Assembly (NCBI GenBank): GCA_036897485.1
Contig: JAYMTF010001272.1
Span: 1-24,698, forward strand
Origin: Pelargonium nanum
Lineage: Eukaryota > Streptophyta > Magnoliopsida > Geraniales > Geraniaceae
DNA length: 24,698 nucleotides
Reading direction: 5' to 3'
Made by a program: the position numbers and the translations under genes
Shown here: piece after piece, positions 20,577 to 24,698 of the stretch
Numbering within the stretch: position 1 is the first letter of the stretch
Layout: each line of letters begins with the position of its first letter
The notes under the pieces: generated by a model
The model's database searches: none
The model's input: the letters and a program-made list of their open reading frames with translations, nothing else
What the model was told of the DNA's origin: nothing

Positions 20577-21688
20577 ATGGCTGTGAGGGTGCTTTTTGGA
20601 GCTTTATTGTTTGTGGGTGTTATTTGGTTTTTGCTTGTAGGAATGTTAGCAAACCATGCAACTGAGGAAACAAGCATGGTAACAACTGTGGCGTCGACTG
20701 AGAATTCCAAGCACTGGAAGATGATTGTGAATCAGAGGCATGGTGTTCATAAGGATCTGGACTTCAACTATGTAAGCAAGAGAAGAGTGCCCAATGGACC
20801 TGATCCCATTCACAACAGGTATGTGTTTGTTTGTACTTACTTCATGCTACCAACTATTACATTTTCTTCAGAAACTGAATCATATTTTCTGTGACATCAT
20901 ACTATTACTAGTTTACTACCTGTGGTATAATATGAATCCCATTTACTTTAAACCATTTTCTATCACATCATACTAAAAATGACCCCACTTTCTACAACAA
21001 GTACATTTTTTTATATACCTTATATAGTTATATACAAATATATATTACTTATAAGGGAAATTTGAATCATTTTGCTGTATAATATTTAGAATAAATGTGA
21101 CTTATTCAGTATTAATCTTCATTCTATTTTATTATACAATTTAACATTTCCTACTACTTTTGGAAGGGGAAAACTATTTCCATATCAAATTTCCTTGAGG
21201 ATTGATGAATCTCAATTTTGATTATTTTCTTTTTCTACGACTCTTTATCAAAAGCCTCTTTAGATATCAATCTTTCTCTTATTTTCAGAAGAAATAAAGG
21301 CATTGGGGGAAAGGAAAAGGTTCACTTTAGTTACATGGAGGGAACATAGCTCTTCTTCTTTCTGGTCCATTGAAATTCAAATAGTTTTACTGCTGGATCA
21401 ATATTTTTTACTCCATTTCTCTGCTACAAAATTATGTTTTATAATGCAAAGTCTAGAATTGTGTTTGTTGTAGAATATAGTGTAAATACTCAGTAAAACA
21501 TTTCTATTGTATTAAAATTGGCTTGCTTTTTTCTTCCCTGAAACAGAAAAGAATTGCATATAACTGTAGGGCCAGTCTATAGATTAAAACCAGAAATCAA
21601 CCCCACCTCTCGCATCTAATTACTTGTGCTTTATTCGTCATCTTTCAGGAGAGCAGTGAAATCGAGACAACCACCTGGTCGAGCCTAG
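20577..21688 (+). CDS. CLE25: CLE signalling peptide precursor, CLE25-like
   Basis: Two exons, 20577-20818 and 21649-21688, encode 93 residues. Residues 5-25 are strongly hydrophobic (VLFGALLFVGVIWFLLVGML), a signal peptide for secretion. A variable spacer follows. The 12-residue CLE motif RRVPNGPDPIHN lies at 69-80, after DFNYVSKR. Prolines 4, 7 and 9 of the motif are present; in known CLE peptides prolines 4 and 7 can be hydroxylated and proline 7 arabinosylated. The 830-bp intron splits the codon right after the motif, and exon 2 adds RAVKSRQPPGRA, like the basic tail of CLE25 and CLE26. Arabidopsis CLE25 has RKVPNGPDPIHN. CLE25 is known as a vascular peptide that moves from root to shoot during drought and acts through BAM receptors. 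The neighbouring genes also support CLE25. Confidence 0.9.
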
Positions 21689-23480
21689 GCTATCACGTGT
21701 CAACAACAATCAAGAAGCTTCGGTGATTACAATCATAACCAACCGGATATGTTAGAAGAATCCGATCTAAAATGTGCTGATCCGAATGCTTATTATAGCC
21801 AGAGTTTTTGAGTGTGGATCTGAAAATACAGATAGAAGACAGTGTGAGCTTTCTTGGAACAACCTGTAGAGTGATTACTTATTAAAATTTTGAGAGATTA
21901 GTGATTAATGAATCAATATCATTGTATTTATTTCCCCTTGAATGATTCTCTTATATATATGTCCTGTAATGTAATGTTCTTGAGTTTTATGATTGGATAT
22001 GAGTGCATGAAAATTGAAATACACGTGCAATTGTGCAAATGCAATCAAAATCATGGATAATAATTTGATAATACATGATGTTATTTACTTTGAGTATATG
22101 ATAGATAGAGAAATTCAATTCCCAAGAAAGGTGATGGATTGTAGGAACAAAACATGCAAATACCAGGAGCCAATCTTTAGGGTTTTGTATTATTTGAAAT
22201 GGATTGGCTTTCTCTTTATACATGGCCTCAGTGTTCCCCAGCTAAAGCAAAGCAATCCCCATCAACAACTAAAGTTTAGTGCTCATTTCTCAACGCCACT
22301 TTTTCACTCTCTTCAATGCTCAAACAAAGATCTGGGAACTATTGTTTCATAAAATGATTGAAGCACATTCACTGAAATTCATTATATTTCTTGACCAACA
22401 TTTTTGCATTAGACAAGCACATATCATATTAAGGAAGCTACTTTGCGCATGCAACCGTCTTATATGTCAAATAGCAGATTGTAATTAGTTGAATGTGGAT
22501 AATACTAATATTGTTTAGGCGGATTGGGTTTTCAGCCAGATGAGGCAGTGGGTACATTCTTGAGTTAGATGTAACCAATGACCATGATTCATTTTCACAT
22601 GTACATGCATTTGACATGCACCAGATAGTACATACATGAATCATGTCCACTATATCAATATCTTTACATTTCAAGTAATAAGAGAAAACAATAGCAAAGG
22701 TATAAAAAAAAAAGAGAGATGGAAATGCAAAAGATTCTTGGTAGTGACAATAAGATAATTATTATGAAGAGAAAAGATTTATATGAATGTGTTGAAAGTG
22801 AGAGAGAAGGTGATTTGCTTTATCTTTCTTTTGTTTTTGAACTTTAACTTTGGTTGCTTCTCTTTCTGATTTGATTTTGTTGGTTTCGAGAGAAGCCAAA
22901 GACTCGGTCCAACTCCAACCCCAAAGTGAGACTCAAAATTAGAGTCCCTTTTCTTTTTTTCTTTTTGAGTAACAAAGCCATGGGATGGATGGGACACAGA
23001 TTCTCATCTCCTGCAGTTTTTATCATTCAAAGATGTTTTTTTTTTCTTCTCTTTAAACTTGCTTCTTGTCACATTTGATAATTATTGCTACAATATTAAT
23101 TGTTTCAATGTAAATTGTTGTTATTCAGCAAAATGGGTCTCTGAAAAGGGTTTGAATTTTATCATTGACTGCACCATCCTCTGCTCCACATTATTTAAAA
23201 AGCCAAGCCAACAACTTTAATGCTTTATACATTTTTGGTTATGCAAAAAAAAAAAAAACAATAGAGCTCATGATATGGCCCAACATGTCACAATTTTTTT
23301 ATAGGCTTTAGGCTCCATGGTCGAGGGAAATATGTTGAGCTCAAAGGCCCAATATGGGCCCAACAATGGTACATGACTAAAAACACAAACATGTAGGTCT
23401 AGGGGTGGTCCAATCTGGACACATATTAATGGTTTTCCATTGTTGGGTAGGATTAGGAACAAGGACATGTCGCGTTCAGC
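21689..23480. other. Intergenic region downstream of CLE25
   Basis: CLE25 3' UTR is followed by AT-rich DNA. No gene is recognised. A 14-A run lies at 23245-23258. GGCCCA at 23346-23351 and TGGGCC at 23355-23360 form a site II-like pair, but no coding region follows that could use it as a promoter. Frames up to about 110 codons (for example 22014-22352) show no motif. Confidence 0.5.
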
Positions 23481-23488
23481 CCAAAGAG

Positions 23489-23763
23489 TTTTTATTTTAT
23501 TTTATTTTATTTTATTAATAAAACGTACTAATATTATAATATATAGAAGAGGATCTAAGGAGGGAAAGAGAGCAAAAGTTCATACAATTCGAAGCAAGAA
23601 ATTGAAGAGCACTCGCAGGCGGGTAAGTAAAAATACAACCCGAGTTAACAGGTCTACTAAAACAAAAACAGGCAAAATAATTAGCAACCTCATTAGCTCT
23701 CTTGTTAACAGACAGTATAAGGAAGTCATCCACACATTGCGTTTTTCCCCTGCACTTCAAGAT
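23489..23763 (-). mobile_element. 5'-truncated LINE fragment with the end of its RNase H-like region
   Basis: On the minus strand an open frame runs from 23763 to a stop near 23515. It contains VNKRANEVANYFA and then TYPPASALQFLASNCMNF, the pattern seen at the end of the RNase H-like region in plant LINE polyproteins (RxANxVAxxLA, then a PP pair and a closing hydrophobic helix). The stop is followed on that strand by repeated TAAAA units (23490-23520), a LINE-type tail. CAAAGAG occurs on both sides (23482-23488 and 23764-23770), a likely 7-bp target-site duplication. The element is a 275-bp 3' end, heavily truncated as is common for LINEs, and cannot move on its own. Confidence 0.6.
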
Positions 23764-23770
23764 CAAAGAG

Positions 23771-24698
23771 CGAAACGGTTGAATATGACTATGTCATTCG
23801 ATCAAATAAATATATCAATTTATTTGGGTGCACATTTACATAACACTATTAGTTGGGGGTTTTAAGAGATCTCTCTGGCACATTTACGCACATCATGTGC
23901 TACGATTCAGACATACTGAATAAACTAGTTTTACACAATGTTTGTATGCGTCAACTAATATGACTCATCAAGTAAAGAACTATGATGATCTCAATAATAA
24001 AAATCATACACCACTTGTCTTTCTTGATATCCACTTATAATAACTTATGAAGTGGTTTTCAAGTTGATATGTCAAGTGTAATAGTTCATCAACAACTACT
24101 TACATTTGTACCATTTTGCAGGAAATTGCCGAATGGAAAGGAAAAGAAAAAAGAAGATGAAATTGAAATTGAAAATGGAAATGTGCTTGTTGACAACTTT
24201 AAGAGAAGCAGTGACGACGAAAAAAGAGAAGATTGATCCTAGAAAATAGTTTAAATCTGAATTTCCTCCTAAGCCTATGAGATCTTGATTGCGAACCTAT
24301 GACCTACATGATGTAACACAATATTAACGGATACCTCGAACGTGTTTTGATACACTTAAGACTGTGTATGGGTGGTTGATCCGTACGTGGGCTCAGTTTG
24401 CGGTCCAAATTGCTAACCGTGGTTTCATGATTTAGAGCTTGTTGCTCGCTCCACTCCTGCTTAAATAAGACGGATTATTTATTGTTTGATGGACAATTTC
24501 ACGGGCTGAACTGTGAATCGCCCATTTCGATAAACATTTAATGGGATAATGAAATTTTTGCATTTTGTAAACTTATACAAATAACAACCTGCAATTTTTC
24601 TTATAAATATTAATTGAACTTAGGGATAAGGGCAAAATTGGTACCCAAACTTGTGGCGTTTACCAAATCTGGTACCTAAACTTTTATTGCACCCAATC
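23771..24698. other. Right-end intergenic DNA, no gene recognised
   Basis: AT-rich sequence with one stop-free charged stretch at 24123-24236 that follows an acceptor-like TTTTGCAG. I could not link it to an upstream exon in a compatible frame. The last 70 bp look like the start of an interspersed repeat. Confidence 0.45.
24629..24698. repeat. Start of an interspersed repeat with short tandem units, cut by window end
   Basis: GGTACCCAAACTTGT and GGTACCTAAACTTTT recur about 30 bp apart, each followed by an ACC-AA segment. From memory, this 'not-quite-tandem' GGTACC/CAAACTT pattern is common at the ends of plant interspersed repeats, but I cannot name the family. Confidence 0.4.

Noticed and set aside
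23346-23360. Site II pair as promoter of a downstream gene
   Set aside because: No coding region follows within reach, only a LINE fragment, so it is probably chance or part of a repeat.
23440-23865. 141-codon plus-strand basic frame, like a ribosomal or chromatin protein
   Set aside because: The minus strand of the same DNA shows an RNase H-like LINE end with a tail and target-site duplication, which explains it better.

Overview
The window is nuclear DNA from a flowering plant, almost certainly a eudicot. The genes are split by AT-rich GT-AG introns, the intergenic DNA is AT-rich, and every recognisable product belongs to a land-plant family. I joined exons by hand, using reading frame, splice sites and remembered family sequences. 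No transcript evidence was available.

Layout, left to right. (1) 1-269, plus: the last coding exon of an AGC-type Ser/Thr kinase of the D6PK/AGC1 kind. (2) 1257-4343 and 4968-6413, plus: two tandem prolyl 4-hydroxylase genes with the same eight-exon structure and a C-terminal six-cysteine ShKT domain. (3) 6756-7998, plus: an R2R3-MYB gene that matches TDF1/MYB35, the tapetum regulator. (4) 9429-12318, minus: a nine-exon gene for a DUF1336 (EDR2_C) protein with an N-myristoylation signature. (5) 13230-17300, plus: a nine-exon RsmD-type rRNA methyltransferase gene, probably chloroplast-targeted, sharing a 911-bp divergent promoter region with gene 4. (6) 20577-21688, plus: a two-exon CLE peptide precursor, best matched by CLE25. 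(7) 21689-24698: no gene recognised, but a short LINE fragment and the start of another repeat.

From memory, Arabidopsis chromosome 3 carries CLE25 (At3g28455), an RsmD-like methyltransferase (At3g28460), TDF1 (At3g28470) and two P4H genes (At3g28480, At3g28490) in the same order. The window therefore looks like a conserved ancestral block, with the DUF1336 gene as the main difference.

The genes do not form one pathway. They touch auxin-transport-type kinase signalling, hydroxyproline formation on secreted proteins, anther tapetum development, membrane-linked signalling, plastid ribosome maturation and peptide signalling. The only biochemical link I can suggest is that CLE peptides are themselves targets of prolyl 4-hydroxylation. 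Small transposon remnants (SINE, MITE, LINE) sit in introns and in the right flank. I did not find a wholly new system. The most unusual points are the TPPY motif in the methyltransferase, its duplicated last-intron segment with a decoy acceptor, and the uneven divergence of the P4H pair.
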